In this document: in pieces, positions 44,227-55,230 of the stretch
Layout: every line of letters begins with the position of its first letter
Position numbering within the stretch: the stretch's first letter is position 1
Source of the DNA: Prorocentrum cordatum
Lineage: Eukaryota > Sar > Dinophyceae > Prorocentrales > Prorocentraceae
Assembly: GCA_963575745.1 (NCBI GenBank)
Contig: CAUYUJ010001699.1
Span: forward strand, 34,020 to 98,019
Length of the DNA: 64,000 nucleotides
Direction of reading: 5' to 3'
Notes under the pieces: model-generated
Told to the model about the DNA's origin: nothing
Databases searched by the model: none
What the model saw: the letters and a program-made list of their open reading frames with translations, nothing else
Position numbers and translations under genes: made by a program

Positions 44227-44380
44227 GAAGGGGCCCTGGGGGACACAAATAAATGCACACAAATAAAAAGATTCCCCATGTTTTCCCAGATTTCCTGGGT
44301 TTCCGTCTCCCCCCCCACTTCCCATATTTCCCTAGGGATCGCCGATGAATTGTGTCTGTGTGTGTTTTTGTCCCCTCCTC
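44227..44380 (+). repeat. Dispersed repeat I copy 3
   Basis: GAAGGGGCCCTGGGGGACAC, AAATAAATGCACACAAATAA, ending TTGTGTCTGTGTGTGTTTTT and GTCCCCTCC. Confidence 0.88.
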
Positions 44381-44879
44381 CTCCTCCCCCCCCTCCAACT
44401 TATGGCGGTGGTGGTGGAAAACAGGCCCACATCATGCTCTGGGAGGTGCCCGGCAGGCGGGGGGCGCGGCGAAGCGCCAAGAGAGAGAGAGAGAGCTCCC
44501 GGACGCCGCCCGGCCTGCTCCCAGTCGGCGCCCGGGACGACCTGGGCCCGGGCGCGGCACGAAACTGTCGGGAGGCGCGCGCGCGCCTGGCGCCGGCCTG
44601 GGCCCTGGCCTCGGTTTCGGCCTCGCTGCTGGCCTTCGCCCCGGCGGCGGCGCCGGCCCCAGCCCCGGCTCCACTTATCTGGTCCCGGGGACTCGGCCGC
44701 AGCTTCGGCGCGCCCTTCGGTATTCGCTCTGGCCGCGGCCCGGGCTACTGCTTCGCTCCTGGCCTCGGCCTGCGTCCTGGGCCACGCTGCGTCCCCAGAC
44801 ATCCGACGTGTTGAAGACCATCTTGTGCGCATCAATGATCTAGCGCGCTCTTTCTGGAGAGTCTGGCCAGAAGTGCGTC
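44381..44879. other. GC-rich, no supported gene
   Basis: Contains GGCCTCGG(T/C)(T/C)TCGGCC words giving Gly/Leu/Pro-rich frames. Not considered coding. Confidence 0.4.
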
Positions 44880-45010
44880 CGAGCGTGAGGGGGTCTGAGT
44901 ACAAGCGGCTGGGCACGAGCGGGTCTGCGTGTGAGCGTCTAGACGTGAACGGGACTGGATGCGAGTGAGCTTGAGTATGTGTGGCTGATTATACGCGACT
45001 CTGGGTATGA
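44880..45010. repeat. GAGCGGGTCTGAGTATGAG minisatellite
   Basis: Degenerate member of the GAGTCTGAGTGTGA family seen at 21440-21885. Confidence 0.7.
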
Positions 45011-45079
45011 GTGGGCTTCAATGTGACTAGATCGCAGATCGTGAGAGGATCCTGAGGGGATCCTATGATTTCGGCACCT

Positions 45080-46155
45080 GGCATGTCCCCGCTATCTGGG
45101 CGTGAACGCGTCAGTGTCATACCACCTGGCGACTCGCCACTGGATAGTTCAAATGCCATGAATGATACATCGTGGTGATCATGGAGCTCTGAAAACAGGC
45201 TCGTCTACTTGGCCGAAACAAGCGTTTCGCCTACGAGCTTCTCACAGTCTGAATACGGGCCAGCATCACACCACCTGGCGGCTCCACATTGAGAGACTCA
45301 AGTGCCACGTCCAATTCATCAATGTGAACATGGGGCTCTGAAAGAAGGCTCGTCCGCTTGGCCAAAACAAGCGTTTCGCCTGAGAGTTCCCCACAAATTG
45401 AATCTGGGCCAGTGTCATACATCCTGGCGGCTCCACAGTGGGAGGCTCAAATGGCATGCCCGGGGACATCGCGGTGGTCCTGGAGCTCTGAAGAGAACTA
45501 ACAAGCGTTCAGCCTGAGAGATCCCCACAGATTGAGCGCGAACGGACCAGTATCGTACCTCCTGGCCGCTCCCCACTGGGTGGTTCTCAAATGCCATGCG
45601 TGCTGCAACGCGGTGACCGTGGGGCTCAGGGATACGCATACTGAGCCGAAACAAAAGCGGGCGCTTCGCCCGAGAGATCTCCAAACTCCGAGCGCGAACG
45701 GGCCGGTGTCGTACCCCCGAGCAGATGCCCACCGGGCGGCTCAAACGCCATGGGGCTCTGAAGAGAGACTCGTGTACCTGGCCAACACAGGCATCTCGCC
45801 AGAGAGGTCCCCCCAGACTGAGTGCGAAAGGGCCAGTGTCGTCCCCGCTGGCCGATCCCAATGGGGAGGCTCAAATGCGATGCCTGGCACATCTTCGTGA
45901 TCATGGGGCTCAGGGACGGCAACTGAGCCAAAACAAGAACCGGCGTTTCGCCTCCGAGGTATCCAAACTCCGAGTGCGAATGGGCCAGCGTCATACACCG
46001 GCTCAACTGCCATGCCTGCTGCACCGCGGTGGTCCTGGGACTCTGAAGAGAGCAATCGTCCGCTTGGCCAGAACAGCTAGGTCGCCTGCGAGGTCTTCAA
46101 CATCTGAGTGCGAACGGGCATCTGTCACACCCCCTGGCGCCTCCCCCTTGGGCAG
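45080..46155. repeat. ~150-bp satellite, about seven diverged units
   Basis: Each unit has CTGGCGGCTCC near the start, then CAAATGCCATGC, GTGGTCCTGG.GCTCTGAA, AACAAGCGTTTCGCCTGAGA and CCACAGATTGAGCGCGAACG ending GGCCAGTGTCGTAC. Units recur every ~135-165 bp and differ at many positions. Confidence 0.88.
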
Positions 46156-46159
46156 TCCT

Positions 46160-46290
46160 CGAGTACAAATGAATCTCATTATGAGCGGGTCTCAACGTGA
46201 GTGAATCTGAGTATGAGTGTGGCTGAGTATGCGCTGAATCTGAGCATGAGTGGGACTACGTATGAGCAAGTCCCGGTGTGAGAGAGCCGT
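46160..46290. repeat. GTGAATCTGAGTATGAG minisatellite
   Basis: Another short block of the GAGTCTGAGTGTGA family. A further block lies at 47090-47270. Confidence 0.7.
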
Positions 46291-46439
46291 AGTGCAATTG
46301 GGTCAGCTGGGTCCCTTGAGCCCTTTGGGCGCAGATGGTTTAGCGAGTTCGTGCTTCCAACACCCCTATTATCCGTCGGGGAGTGGGTGACCCCTGGCGC
46401 TACCCCCTCCCGTTGGGGACGCGCGAGGGGTCAGGGCAT

Positions 46440-46960
46440 CCAAGATGGCCTGATATAACACCAAGATGGCCCGATGTTGCCCAAGCTGACCTCCACGATG
46501 GCGCAAGGCAGCTCAGGATTGCTCAAGATAGCTCCTAACGTGCCTCCAGAAGGCCTCAACACCGCACCAAGAGGACTCTAAGTAGCACTCGAGCCTCCAA
46601 AAGACGCCCTCGAGAGTCAAAATCATTCAAAGCATTCGGAAAGGCAATGGTTTGGGCATTCTCGCCTTTTTCGCTTGCGATGGGATTGTGAAACCTCAAG
46701 ATGTATCCAAAATGGCCCAAGAGAGCCCTGATGGGCCCAGAAGGGCTTGAAGACGGCCCCAAGAACGCCCGAAAGCGCTCCAAGAGCGCCCCAATGGGCG
46801 CGTTGTTGGTCTCCGACGGGAGGGGCGTGATTGACGCCAGCCACTTCTTTAATCCATGGCCTCCAAGATGGCCCCAAGAGAGGCCCAAGAGAGGCCCAAG
46901 AGCGACTCGAGGGTTCCCAGGCCCCCAGCGAGCTCCAATAGGCCAACAGAAGGCTCCTAG
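46440..46960. repeat. CCAAGATGGCCC array
   Basis: Degenerate CCAAGATGGC / CCAAGAG(C/G)GCC words with an embedded unique segment at 46615-46690 (GGCATTCTCGCCTTTTTCGC). The latter corresponds in reverse complement to GCGAAAAGGCGAGAA at 62.04 kb. Confidence 0.75.
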
Positions 46961-47089
46961 AGGTTTCTAAGTTCACCATTGCTGGCCTCCTTGTTTCACT
47001 GTATGCTTGTGTAGCTATGTCCTTTTTCCTGAGAACTTCCCTGGATATCGTTTCTGGATGCGTTGGTGGAGACACGCGAAGCGTCAAGA

Positions 47090-47270
47090 ATATGAGTTGA
47101 TGTAAGCACGAGTGGATCGAGTGTGAGTGAGTCTGGTATGAGTGAGCCTGAGTATGAATGAGTATGAGTGTGAGTCTGAATGTGAGCGAGTATGTGCGAG
47201 TCTGAATAAGGATAGCGAAGCGAGAGTGTGTCAATGCGAGTCTGAGTATGGATAGTTCAACGAGCCTGAG
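47090..47270. repeat. GTGAGTCTGGTATGAGT minisatellite
   Basis: Same GAGT/TCTGAG family as at 21.4, 44.9 and 46.2 kb. Confidence 0.7.
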
Positions 47271-47948
47271 CATGGGAAGGAGACAGCGGGAGTGAGGGGA
47301 AAGCCGGCGCGTGTCACTGCTAAGAGCAAGCCCAAGCTTAGGATACGGGAAGCAACAGGGGAGGACGTCGCAGATTGAGCCTCTGGAAGCTCTCGCCAGG
47401 CCCTGAGACCGTCAAAGACTACTCAAGGTGAAAGACAGCCTTTGGGGAGCTGGTCGGGACTTCCAGGGGTCCCGTAAAGAAAAAAAGCACCGGATCTCTG
47501 GGATCGTGCTTGGATCATGATGCTGCTTCTGCTGCGGCGGCAATGTCCTTCTTTCGTTCTCGGTCCATCCCTCCTCCGCCTCTTGCCTCTTGTCAACACT
47601 CGGTGGATGCTCCAACGAGATCCACACCTGCGAAAGCCTACACCGGCCACCGCTCATACCCTTGTGGCAGCTTCCAAGCCTCAAGCATCGAACAAAGTAG
47701 AGCCCTGACTCCAAAGATGCATGGCACACAGGCTTTGCCGAACGTCAGGAAGTTCCCCTGCTGGGGCCCCCATGGATCCACACCATTGGCCCCAAAACAC
47801 ACCCCTGAACGCCTCCGAACTCGAACGATTACAAAGAAAGAAGAGAAGTGGGCTCGTCTCCGCGCGTCGAGCAGCCACGGAAAGCTCCCTCTGGCGTCGC
47901 TGCTGTCTGCCTCCGAGCAGACCCTGCAGCCACGGCAGCGTACTTCTA
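47271..47948. other. No supported gene
   Basis: Unique DNA of ordinary composition. The open frames on either strand have no recognisable domain. Confidence 0.4.
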
Positions 47949-48159
47949 GGCGGCGAGCGAGGGGGGGAAGCGAGAGGGAGCAGGCCTTCTCAGCGGGCTC
48001 GGAAGCCCCCCGGCCTCCTGAGAAAAGTGCTCCAGGCCTTCCCCGAGGGCACGGCAAGACGTCCCCGGGAGGCGCGAGGGCTTCTGAGCAGAAGGGCCGC
48101 CGCCTGGGGGGAAGGCCTCCTCCTCCTCCTCGCTCCCCCCCCCCCCCGCGCTCACCGCC
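47949..48159. mobile_element. Foldback element F copy 2
   Basis: Left end GGCGGCGAGCGAGGGGGGGA matches copy 1. The right end (CTCGCTCCCCCCCC..GCGCTCACCGCC) is a diverged complement. The interior shares CAGGCCTTCTC and CTTCTGAG words. Confidence 0.65.
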
Positions 48160-49408
48160 GAACTTCGCCGCCCCGCTCGACGGGAGCCCCTGGCCAGCGG
48201 AGGGAGGGGCGCGGCGCTCCTCCGACCCGCCGCGCGGCCTGCTCGCGCCGCCCCCCCCCGATCGGTGCCCCTCTGCTTCGACGAGTGCTTTTCAGCTCCG
48301 CAGCAAGCCTGCGGCTCGAATGAAGTAGAAGAAACGATTGCCATCTCTGAAAAAATAGCAGAGCACGAATAGTTTTGCGCTCCAGCTCTGGCAGCAGACC
48401 AAGTTCATGCATCTTGACACTTGGGCTCTGGGACCTCAACGGGCATACAAATGGCTGTCAGAGAGCCCATTAAAGAACCTCGGGGGCCCACGCAACTCCC
48501 GTCACGGGTCTTCCAACAGCACGCCAGGTTATTCCAGACTGATCCCTTCCAAATCATTCCACCTCCTACAGCATCGTCGCGTATCGCCTCCCAGGGGATC
48601 GGCGGCATGGGGCAAGATTCCAAAATAAAGCATTGCGAGAACGAGCGTGCTATCCTTCCCTTGAGAATGGGTGGCCCACCAGCCTCTGGCCAACTGGGCT
48701 CTACCAATTCGTCGACGATGCCACGCGCCTTTTTCCGCCTCTGGAATTACAAGACAAGAACATAACCCGCGCTAAATACAAACGGCTCATGAAGAAGAAC
48801 GGCTCGAGACAAAGAGACAAGTCAATCACGGACGGTCCGATGAAATCCACCGGGATAGCTGCAACGAATGCGGATGGGGAAAATAGATCAGAAAAGATAC
48901 TAATAGAACGAATACCTTGAAATGAAAGCGCGTGCTGGGATAGGCGGCAGCCCGGCACGAAATGGGCAGCCGAGTGCAGAGAGCACAAGCTCCTGTACAT
49001 CACGTCGGCATCTAGAACTAAGGAACTTCGTCCTTGGCCTCGCCCACTGCCCGCAATAGACATAGTTCGTCATCTATGCGCCTCAGAAAACGACGCAACC
49101 TTATTGATGAGTTGCTTAATTTCGAGTCCCGTCCAGCGGTGGCGACGAGGGCAGACATAACACAAGTGGCAGCGGACTGCGGGAAGGGCCCTCGTCCCCA
49201 AGCCCCTCGCCGACCTGGACGGTCAAGGGTACTCCAGGTCTCTCAATAAGCGCGGGGTGGTGGATCGCGTGGGGGGACGGGAGACCGCTGTCCTTCGGGG
49301 GGCGTGGGGAGGTTGGGGAGCGAGAGGGGGTGGCTTTGGGGCGCGTGGGGGAGCGGGCAAGGAGCGTCGGACAGGTTGGTACAAGGGGAGTGCTCATTGC
49401 AGGGGGGC
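48160..49408. other. No firm gene; possible coding remnant at 48.4-48.9 kb
   Basis: Two plus-strand frames (48421-48765 and 48633-48920) have ordinary, non-repetitive composition; the second has a Lys/Arg-rich segment around KYKRLMKKNGSRQRDK. They overlap in different phases, have no known domain and could be remnants of one frameshifted gene. Sequence after 48920 is unique. Confidence 0.3.
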
Positions 49409-49577
49409 GTCCAAGAGGGGGGGGGTGCAAATCATGACCGGCGACATGTGCGCGGCCCAGCGGGGGGGCCAGGGACGCAATGAAACAAGAAGAGGCGCCA
49501 TGAGATCCGGGGAGATAGCATGGCCCCCACCATGATATCCACCCCCCCTAGTCATCACCCCCCTCTTTGCCGCCCCC
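49409..49577 (+). repeat. Dispersed repeat J copy 2
   Basis: Same as 37577-37744, with the inner hairpin GCATGGCCCCCACCATG and the same CACCCCCCTCTTTGCCGCC end. Confidence 0.88.
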
Positions 49578-50056
49578 TCGGGCCACGGACCGATCGCAAA
49601 CGGCGCTCACCAAAGGAAAGAACACGTCGACCTCGAAAACGAACAAAAATGGAGGGCAGAAAATCCACCCGACTCCTCCTCCTCCTCTTCCTCCTCCTCC
49701 TCCTCCTCCTCCTCCTCCCCTCCTCCTCCTCCTCCTCCTCCTCCTCCTCCTCCTCCTCCTCCTCCCCCTCCTCCTGCTCCCTGACGTCCTCCGCATCCTG
49801 CTCCTCAACGTCCTCAGGCAGGGCGGGGCCGGGGGGTCCACAGAGCCTGGGGGCGGACGAGGCGGCGTGACCGTCGCCGCCCAGGACGGAATCGCGGCGT
49901 CGGTGGCCCGTGGCCCGGTGCCTCCTCGAGGCCCGCGTGCGCGGGGCGGCCCCGCGAGGAGAGGGGGTTTCGGCTGGGCCGCGCGGCGGTCGGGGTCTTC
50001 CTGCTGGTCGGCGCCTGCTGTTGTTCTTGCACGGGACAAAGGGGGAGGGAGAGGAG
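49578..50056. other. No gene; (CTC)n tract
   Basis: 49673-49790 is CTC microsatellite. GC-rich unique DNA follows. Confidence 0.55.
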
Positions 50057-50181
50057 TTACCAGCCTCGAACGTATCCCTATCCCTAAGATTGACTCGCCA
50101 AAAGGCGATGACAATCTTAGGGATTCGCCCTCAAAAAAGAGGTGCCCAGCATAGGGATAGGGATATGTTCCAGGCTGGTGA
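50057..50181. mobile_element. MITE-C copy 2
   Basis: 125 bp. TTACCAGCCTCGAACGTATC / GATATGTTCCAGGCTGGTGA termini with CCCTATCCCTA / TAGGGATAGGG continuing them: 28 bp of nearly perfect inverted repeat. Flanks are AGGAG and GGGAG, a possible 5-bp duplication with one mismatch. Confidence 0.82.
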
Positions 50182-50778
50182 GGGAGGGTGAGGGCGGGAA
50201 CAGGAGAGGCGAGCAGAGAGCGCAAGCGCAAGGGGTGGAGGCAGAGCTGGGGGGGGAGTGGGCAAGGAGGGCGCGAGGGGTCCAGAGGAGGCAAGGGAGC
50301 ACGCAGGGAGGGGCAACGAAGGAAGGGAGGCAAATAGGTACGGAGGCCTGGATCCAGGAAGGCGGCAAGGGAGGCAGTAAACGATGGAACGCGCGGGACG
50401 AAAACCTGATGATAACATGGCGGGAAACGCGGGAGACGCTGCTTCGTTGCGGAGGGCCCACCGGCGGGGAGCCCCTCAACAAAAAAAACAGGAAGAGCAG
50501 AAGGGAAACGACAGACAACTTCGGCCGGCCTGGATGCTCTACTGCCCCCGACGCGGACCAGAAACACGCGCCTGTTTGACGAACGACGTCTCTTGCGGGC
50601 CTCAAATATGCACAACCCCCACCCGGCTCACTCTGCGAAGCGCCCGCGCGGCCTCCCCTGCCCATGTCCGCGCGTCGGCGGAAGCCCCGCGGGACCGTGC
50701 TGACGAGGAAAGCACTGCGAAAGAGAAGTCCCACAAAAAGGTCACCAACAGGCGCTGGACGCTGACACACCCAAAGAC

Positions 50779-50810
<32 letters not shown>

Positions 50811-51385
50811 AACGGACGAGGAGCAGGAGGATGATGTGGTAGAGGCAGAGTAAGAGCACGAGGACCGCGACCACAAGCCCACTCCAAGACCTCAGTCCAC
50901 AACCATGAGGGGCACCATATGTTCGAGTGAGGGAACCTGGCGCAGAGAGAGAGAGAGAATTACAGTGATCCCTTCCGCCACGCCCTGGCAGAAACCACAT
51001 CACCACTACCCTCCTTGAAGGTATTCTGAACATCCCAACAAAAGAAAACAGAAGGGAGACGGTCCGAAGGAAGAAAGATAAAGAGTGAGGATGTCACAGC
51101 GTCGGCTTGAAACAAAAACTCTGTGAAACCGACGGGTGAAATCTACGGGTGGAAGCTGCGTCGTTCAATATATGAGGTGCATTTCTCTCGTTAGTATTGA
51201 AGTCGTCAACTCCAATGCTCGTGCAAGCATCTCAACCACCCGCAGCTTGTCAGCAAAATCCAATTGGGCGGCGACAGCGAGGATGACGACGACGCTGTTC
51301 ATCACGACGGTGGGGAGAATGTCGGCGAAGACGAGGGTAATGGTGATGAAGCTGATGGTGGTGATACTGACTGTGATTGATGATA
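50182..51385. other. No supported gene
   Basis: 50185-50400 is G-rich. 50775-50815 is (GAC)n. A minus-strand frame at 50602-51033 has a Val/Leu-rich segment that comes from the GAC tract, so it is not called. 51250-51390 has GATG-type words. Confidence 0.4.
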
Positions 51386-51460
51386 CGTTTTCAAGCCAAG
51401 GCAAAAGGGGCCCCTAAGAGCGTTTTCAAGCCAAGCCAAGGCAAAAGGGGCCCCTAAGAG
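51386..51460. repeat. 35/40-bp direct duplication
   Basis: CGTTTTCAAGCCAAGGCAAA followed by AGGGGCCCCTAAGAG occurs at 51386-51420 and 51421-51460; the second has a 5-bp CCAAG expansion. A reverse-complement CTCTTAGGGGC lies at 51553-51563. Confidence 0.9.
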
Positions 51461-51624
51461 CCAAGCGGCGGCGAGTGGCGTACGAGCGTGTCATACACAC
51501 ACTATATATCACACCCGTGAAACTCTGTCACGAGCTAGCCGGTTGGCAGCCACTCTTAGGGGCTAGTAAAAGGGCGTCTCCAAACGAGACGCAGCGCAAG
51601 GCGGCCAGGGTGGCAACAATAACA
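51461..51624 (-). other. 3' flank of the copia element, LTR not proven
   Basis: Directly after the stop codon the minus strand begins TGTTATTGTTGCC. This could be the start of a 3' LTR, but with the 5' end of the element missing there is no partner copy to prove it. A TATATA word lies at 51502-51507. Confidence 0.3.
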
Positions 51625-51993
51625 TCACTTCCCCGTCGGGATAGTGTTCACTCTGGCTATAGCCAGCTGTTTCTTCGCTTTCTTGATCGTTGACTCCGGG
51701 TCCGGAGTAATATCGTAAATACCAGTGGTCAATATGTTAACAAGGAAGTCATTTGGCATAGCTTTAGTGAGGCAGTCTACGGCCATGACACTCGTATCGA
51801 TCCAACGGATCTTATCGCAGAACAACTTCGGGTGCAGGATTTCTACCTCTTCATCACGTCGTGTCCAAATGTCCTGACGGAGACTGCTCAAGTCAATACT
51901 CAAGCGCTTATCCTCCGTCTTTCCCATAGTAGGCGCTGTTAGGTGCCCTTCCAAACTCTTACAATCTGTCATCCAAAGATGTCTCATCGTCAT
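51625..51993 (-). pseudogene. Copia polyprotein piece 7: RNase H C-terminal part
   Basis: 122 codons in their own phase. The motif WMTDCKSLEGHL supplies the second-Asp region of copia RNase H, followed by EDKRLSIDLSSLRQ and the end motif RWIDTSVMAVDCLTKAM, which corresponds to the VP(S/T)..Q.AD.LTK end of the family. The chain ends at TAA/TAG-type stop 51625, the natural end of the polyprotein. One frameshift (about 51960-51995) separates it from the preceding piece. Confidence 0.85.
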
Positions 51994-52560
51994 GGCTGAA
52001 GTCTCTTCCCAGTCTGAATGGGAGCTTATTAGCTACAACAAGCATACCTCGCGCATCAGCGATGGAAGCACGCATACGCACACCTGATTCTACACCCAGG
52101 AGACAAGCCAACGTCTCTGCTTGTAAAGTAGATTTGCACACACGCCTAATAACCTTGCTCGATAAACATATAGGGTGGACGTAACCACTGTTCCCCTCGA
52201 CAAATCCCGGCCCTGCAAGTCCATTGAACCTGGCCCTCTGGGATCAGAGCGGCTCCAATTTGCCTCTTACAACATCGGCTTCTCCAGCCCAGCTGGCATC
52301 CGTAACGGTAAGGACGATCATGTCCTTGTCCCACAGCACGGCACCACCTTTAAACACAAGTCCGCTGTCCGACGTCTGTACTGCTTCTTCCAAGACGCGG
52401 CTGGCCCCCGTAAGGTGCAATACCTTCGCATGGGTCACTGCCGTTTGCAGTCGACTCACGCAGTAGAGGAGCTCGGGCTTGCATTGCCGACAAACCCAAG
52501 ACAAGGCGCCTACAACTGACCTAAGTTGGAATGTATCTCCTTCGTTACAGCGCCTGGTGA
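51959..52560 (-). pseudogene. Copia polyprotein piece 6: RT thumb to RNase H
   Basis: Starting at the frameshift near 52555, this phase reads FQLRSVVGALSWVCRQCKPE, the copia segment that follows the RT palm. It then gives LTVTDASWAGE (the first RNase H Asp, D-A-x-W-A-G) and, after a TGA at 52244-52246, LRSQ-type sequence, STLQAETLACLLGVE (the RNase H Glu) and a helix. The TGA stands where the family usually has Arg before SQ, consistent with CGA mutated to TGA. Confidence 0.85.
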
Positions 52561-53159
52561 GGGGGGCTGTCCCTGGGATCGGATACAGCTTCTATATTTT
52601 CGATGTTGTCCTTGGCCATGACGTGGACGGTATAGTCTTGATCTTGAGCAATTTCTAACCCGCAGTAGCGGAAATCTCCTGACTTGACCTCTCTGATGTC
52701 GAACTCTGCCAGCACGGAGTCAATAATCCCCTGGCTCTCGTCGTCTGCGGCCCATAGTACGTCGTCCACATGTGTGCCTATCATACACGTAATCTCGTTC
52801 TTCTCATTAGATAAACTGAAAAGGGCTGGCATGATACGGTTCTCTCTTAATCCGTGAACTTTAAAACGTTGTCGGATCTTCTTCCATAAACCTCTCGCAG
52901 CGTCACGCGTTCCATAAACAGGCATACGAGCTATAAGCGCCCCACCATCCGGTACTCCTTCGAGCCCGTCGGGAGGTGGTTTTAATAACATGAGACGGTC
53001 GAGTTCTTGACCCTGAAAATAGGCTGAAGTGATATCAGCGCATTTCAATGACTTCTTCGTGCCTGCGGCCCACGATATTATCAGCCTTACGCCTTCTAGC
53101 TCACATGTTGGTGAGTCCGTGCGGATGCCGAGAGATTCCTCGAAGTCTCCTCGTACCAC
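52545..53159 (-). CDS. Copia polyprotein piece 5: reverse transcriptase palm
   Basis: 204 codons. It opens with LVVRGDFEE upstream (the 'KARLVA.G' region of copia RT) and DSPT-C. Motif A is ADITSAYFQGQELDR (catalytic Asp at residue 42), followed by LLKPPP and G-x-RDAARGLW. Motif C is THVDDVLWA (residues 129-137), an HVDD version of the YVDD box. The downstream FDIREVKSGDFRYCGLEI matches the L.F...D.G....FLG.E.. segment of the family. Joined to the integrase piece by a +1 frameshift near 53180 and to the next piece by another near 52555. DNA polymerase activity is known for the family; this copy is broken. Confidence 0.9.
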   Translation of the reverse strand: MVRGDFEESLGIRTDSPTCELEGVRLIISWAAGTKKSLKCADITSAYFQGQELDRLMLLKPPPDGLEGVPDGGALIARMPVYGTRDAARGLWKKIRQRFKVHGLRENRIMPALFSLSNEKNEITCMIGTHVDDVLWAADDESQGIIDSVLAEFDIREVKSGDFRYCGLEIAQDQDYTVHVMAKDNIENIEAVSDPRDSPPHQAL

Positions 53160-55230
53160 AAGTCTGTTTTTGTTTTGTGGCGCAACCGGTGGTCCACCCA
53201 GGTCTGCGTAAATGTTCGTTTTTATCTACCTCAATCCATTGCGTGGGAACCATACGATATCCCTCGTCGAGGAGCTTCTGCAGTTCTGAGGAATCAATGG
53301 TTACGGCAGCATTGAACCTTCGCCATTTTCCCCACTCGTCTTGTCTTGCGAGACGCAGTCCGCTCTTAACTTCCTCCGATTCCTTATTGAATGTAAGGTT
53401 CTTAACGCTCTTCAGCTTCTTTCGAGATTGAGGCTTACTGATGGCTCGCTCATTGAAGAAACCAACAAGTGACTCGTGTGATTTGACTGCCACGGACGCA
53501 GCCCTCCTCTGGAGTAGATCTACGCCTGATCCTGTAGTCCCCGTTCTCTGCCATGCCTCGAGCAGCGGGTTCGCTGGCTCGGGTGCTGGTTCTGACACTG
53601 AGGCGGATCTCCTTTCTGAGGATGATCCTCCTGTATCCAATCTCCTTCGCATCACTTCGCCGCGACCACGTAGGTCGCGCGGCACATCATCTAGCAAAGA
53701 TCTCTGCAACGGGGTGCGCGGCGGTCTAGGCTCATGTTGTTCGGCAGGGGAATCTTCAGCTTCTCCCTCGCCTCCGCCATTCGTGTTCCCACCTGGCGCT
53801 ACAGGTTGAGACTCTTCCATCGGCTCTGGCATCTCTAATTCCGGCTCCTCATGGATGACTGGGAGTACGTCCTCTTGAGGTGCTCCAGGCTGGCCTGCAC
53901 CAGGTAACTCTCTTCGTTCGTCGACAAACGACTGCTGCTGACCTTCAGGAGGAGCGCATCGTTCCATACCTCCATCCTGGTGCCGGGAAAGATATTGATA
54001 TGCCAGAGCTTCAGCCGCTGTGCACGGTCTGAGCCCGTCAACCGCAACACACACCGGAACCCCCTCGGTGATGACCCATAGGTTCTTGCCGTCGAACCCT
54101 ACGATCCTCGATCCAGTGCTCCATTTTGCAATAACTTCTCCGTCGGTGGGCCTTTTGCGAAAGCACACCACATCTCCGACCTGGTACTCGCCCGCCAGAG
54201 GGGCTGCTTTACGAAGCGTAGCACGCGCGGTCCTGCTACCAACGTCGTGCTCGGCGAATGCTTTCCTGGCAGTTGCACGGATTGCAGATTGACGTGAGAA
54301 CTCATCAGACCCATCTTCAGCCACGTTAGCCAATACACCCAGGTCGTAAGCTTCTTCGTCGTCGAACTGACTCCCCGGCACACGGGGCAGCCGACCGAGT
54401 ACCCACTGGGACGGCGAAAAACCGCCAACTCGGGACATCCCGTTTTTGGTGCTGTCGACCTCTACGGCTGTCGTCATAGCTTCGTCGAGGCCAATAACGT
54501 TCTTGTCGTGAACCACTTTCTTAAACACGTTGTTCCATAGTCCGCCGTGTCTTTCGGTGCGTCCGATCTGCTCCGGGGATTCGACTCCTGCGTCGCGGAG
54601 GTCGACCCCTTGACTCTTAACCCACTGTAAGAAGACACCTCTGTTATGTAACCCTCGATCCAACACGATCCTTTTAGGCTTTCCTGCCCAAGCACACCAG
54701 CGCTGCTGGAGAGCTGTGAGGCATGTCCGCGAAGACGGCATTCCACCACCTAGTCGAACGAATATGACCCGCTGGAACGTAGTTCCCTGGCAGACGATAT
54801 TCAGGAAGCTGTACCTTTCGCCGTTGTTGTCCTTCACCTCCAGAACATCGATCCCGATCTCGTAATTGAAACAGAACTTCTTGGGAAGCGCTACCTTGTG
54901 TGTCTGCGGTAACGGCTTGTGATGCTCACAAGACTCACAACGGTAAAGGTTGGCTGCCTCAATATATTCGGACGACACCCTGGAAAGCTTCATAAGTTGA
55001 ATCAACACGCGATTCGGAACATGACCGAACTGCCTGTGGAGTCGCCGAATGGCGATCCTCACTCGGAGCGGAATATTGAGCCAAGACTTCCTTCGTTCTC
55101 CTTCAAATTTCGGCTCTCCTGGGAGCGGCAGCTTCTCAAGGATTTCTTGCTCTTCATCCCTGAGGTCTCCCTGAGCGGTAACAGCCACATCTTCGTCGTC
55201 GTTAACTGCATCAAGGGTCGATCCTGCCAT
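53101..55230 (-). CDS. Copia polyprotein piece 4: integrase and start of RT
   Basis: 709 codons. The HHCC zinc finger is H65, H70, C98, C101 (LHRQFGH .. YRCESC). The catalytic triad is D128 (IGIDVLEV), D191 (IVLDRG) and E226 (QIGRTERHGG), with 34 residues between the second Asp and Glu, as in D,D35E retroviral-type integrases. Residues 274-280 (SQWVLGR) and 350-400 (VGDVVCFRKR .. LWVITEG) give the C-terminal SH3-like region. Pro/Glu-rich linker at about 430-560. From about 615 (LARQDEWGKW .. VPTQWIEVDK) the RT N-terminus begins. The last ~20 codons are out of phase beyond the frameshift. The true start is not the first Met, because sequence such as ATASPAEAAAE continues in phase upstream. Confidence 0.93.
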   Translation of the reverse strand: MAGSTLDAVNDDEDVAVTAQGDLRDEEQEILEKLPLPGEPKFEGERRKSWLNIPLRVRIAIRRLHRQFGHVPNRVLIQLMKLSRVSSEYIEAANLYRCESCEHHKPLPQTHKVALPKKFCFNYEIGIDVLEVKDNNGERYSFLNIVCQGTTFQRVIFVRLGGGMPSSRTCLTALQQRWCAWAGKPKRIVLDRGLHNRGVFLQWVKSQGVDLRDAGVESPEQIGRTERHGGLWNNVFKKVVHDKNVIGLDEAMTTAVEVDSTKNGMSRVGGFSPSQWVLGRLPRVPGSQFDDEEAYDLGVLANVAEDGSDEFSRQSAIRATARKAFAEHDVGSRTARATLRKAAPLAGEYQVGDVVCFRKRPTDGEVIAKWSTGSRIVGFDGKNLWVITEGVPVCVAVDGLRPCTAAEALAYQYLSRHQDGGMERCAPPEGQQQSFVDERRELPGAGQPGAPQEDVLPVIHEEPELEMPEPMEESQPVAPGGNTNGGGEGEAEDSPAEQHEPRPPRTPLQRSLLDDVPRDLRGRGEVMRRRLDTGGSSSERRSASVSEPAPEPANPLLEAWQRTGTTGSGVDLLQRRAASVAVKSHESLVGFFNERAISKPQSRKKLKSVKNLTFNKESEEVKSGLRLARQDEWGKWRRFNAAVTIDSSELQKLLDEGYRMVPTQWIEVDKNEHLRRPGWTTGCATKQKQTCGTRRLRGISRHPHGLTNM

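Noticed and set aside
51461-51624. 3' LTR of the copia element
   Set aside because: TGTTATTG directly after the stop is suggestive, but the 5' LTR is missing, so no pair of terminal repeats can be compared.
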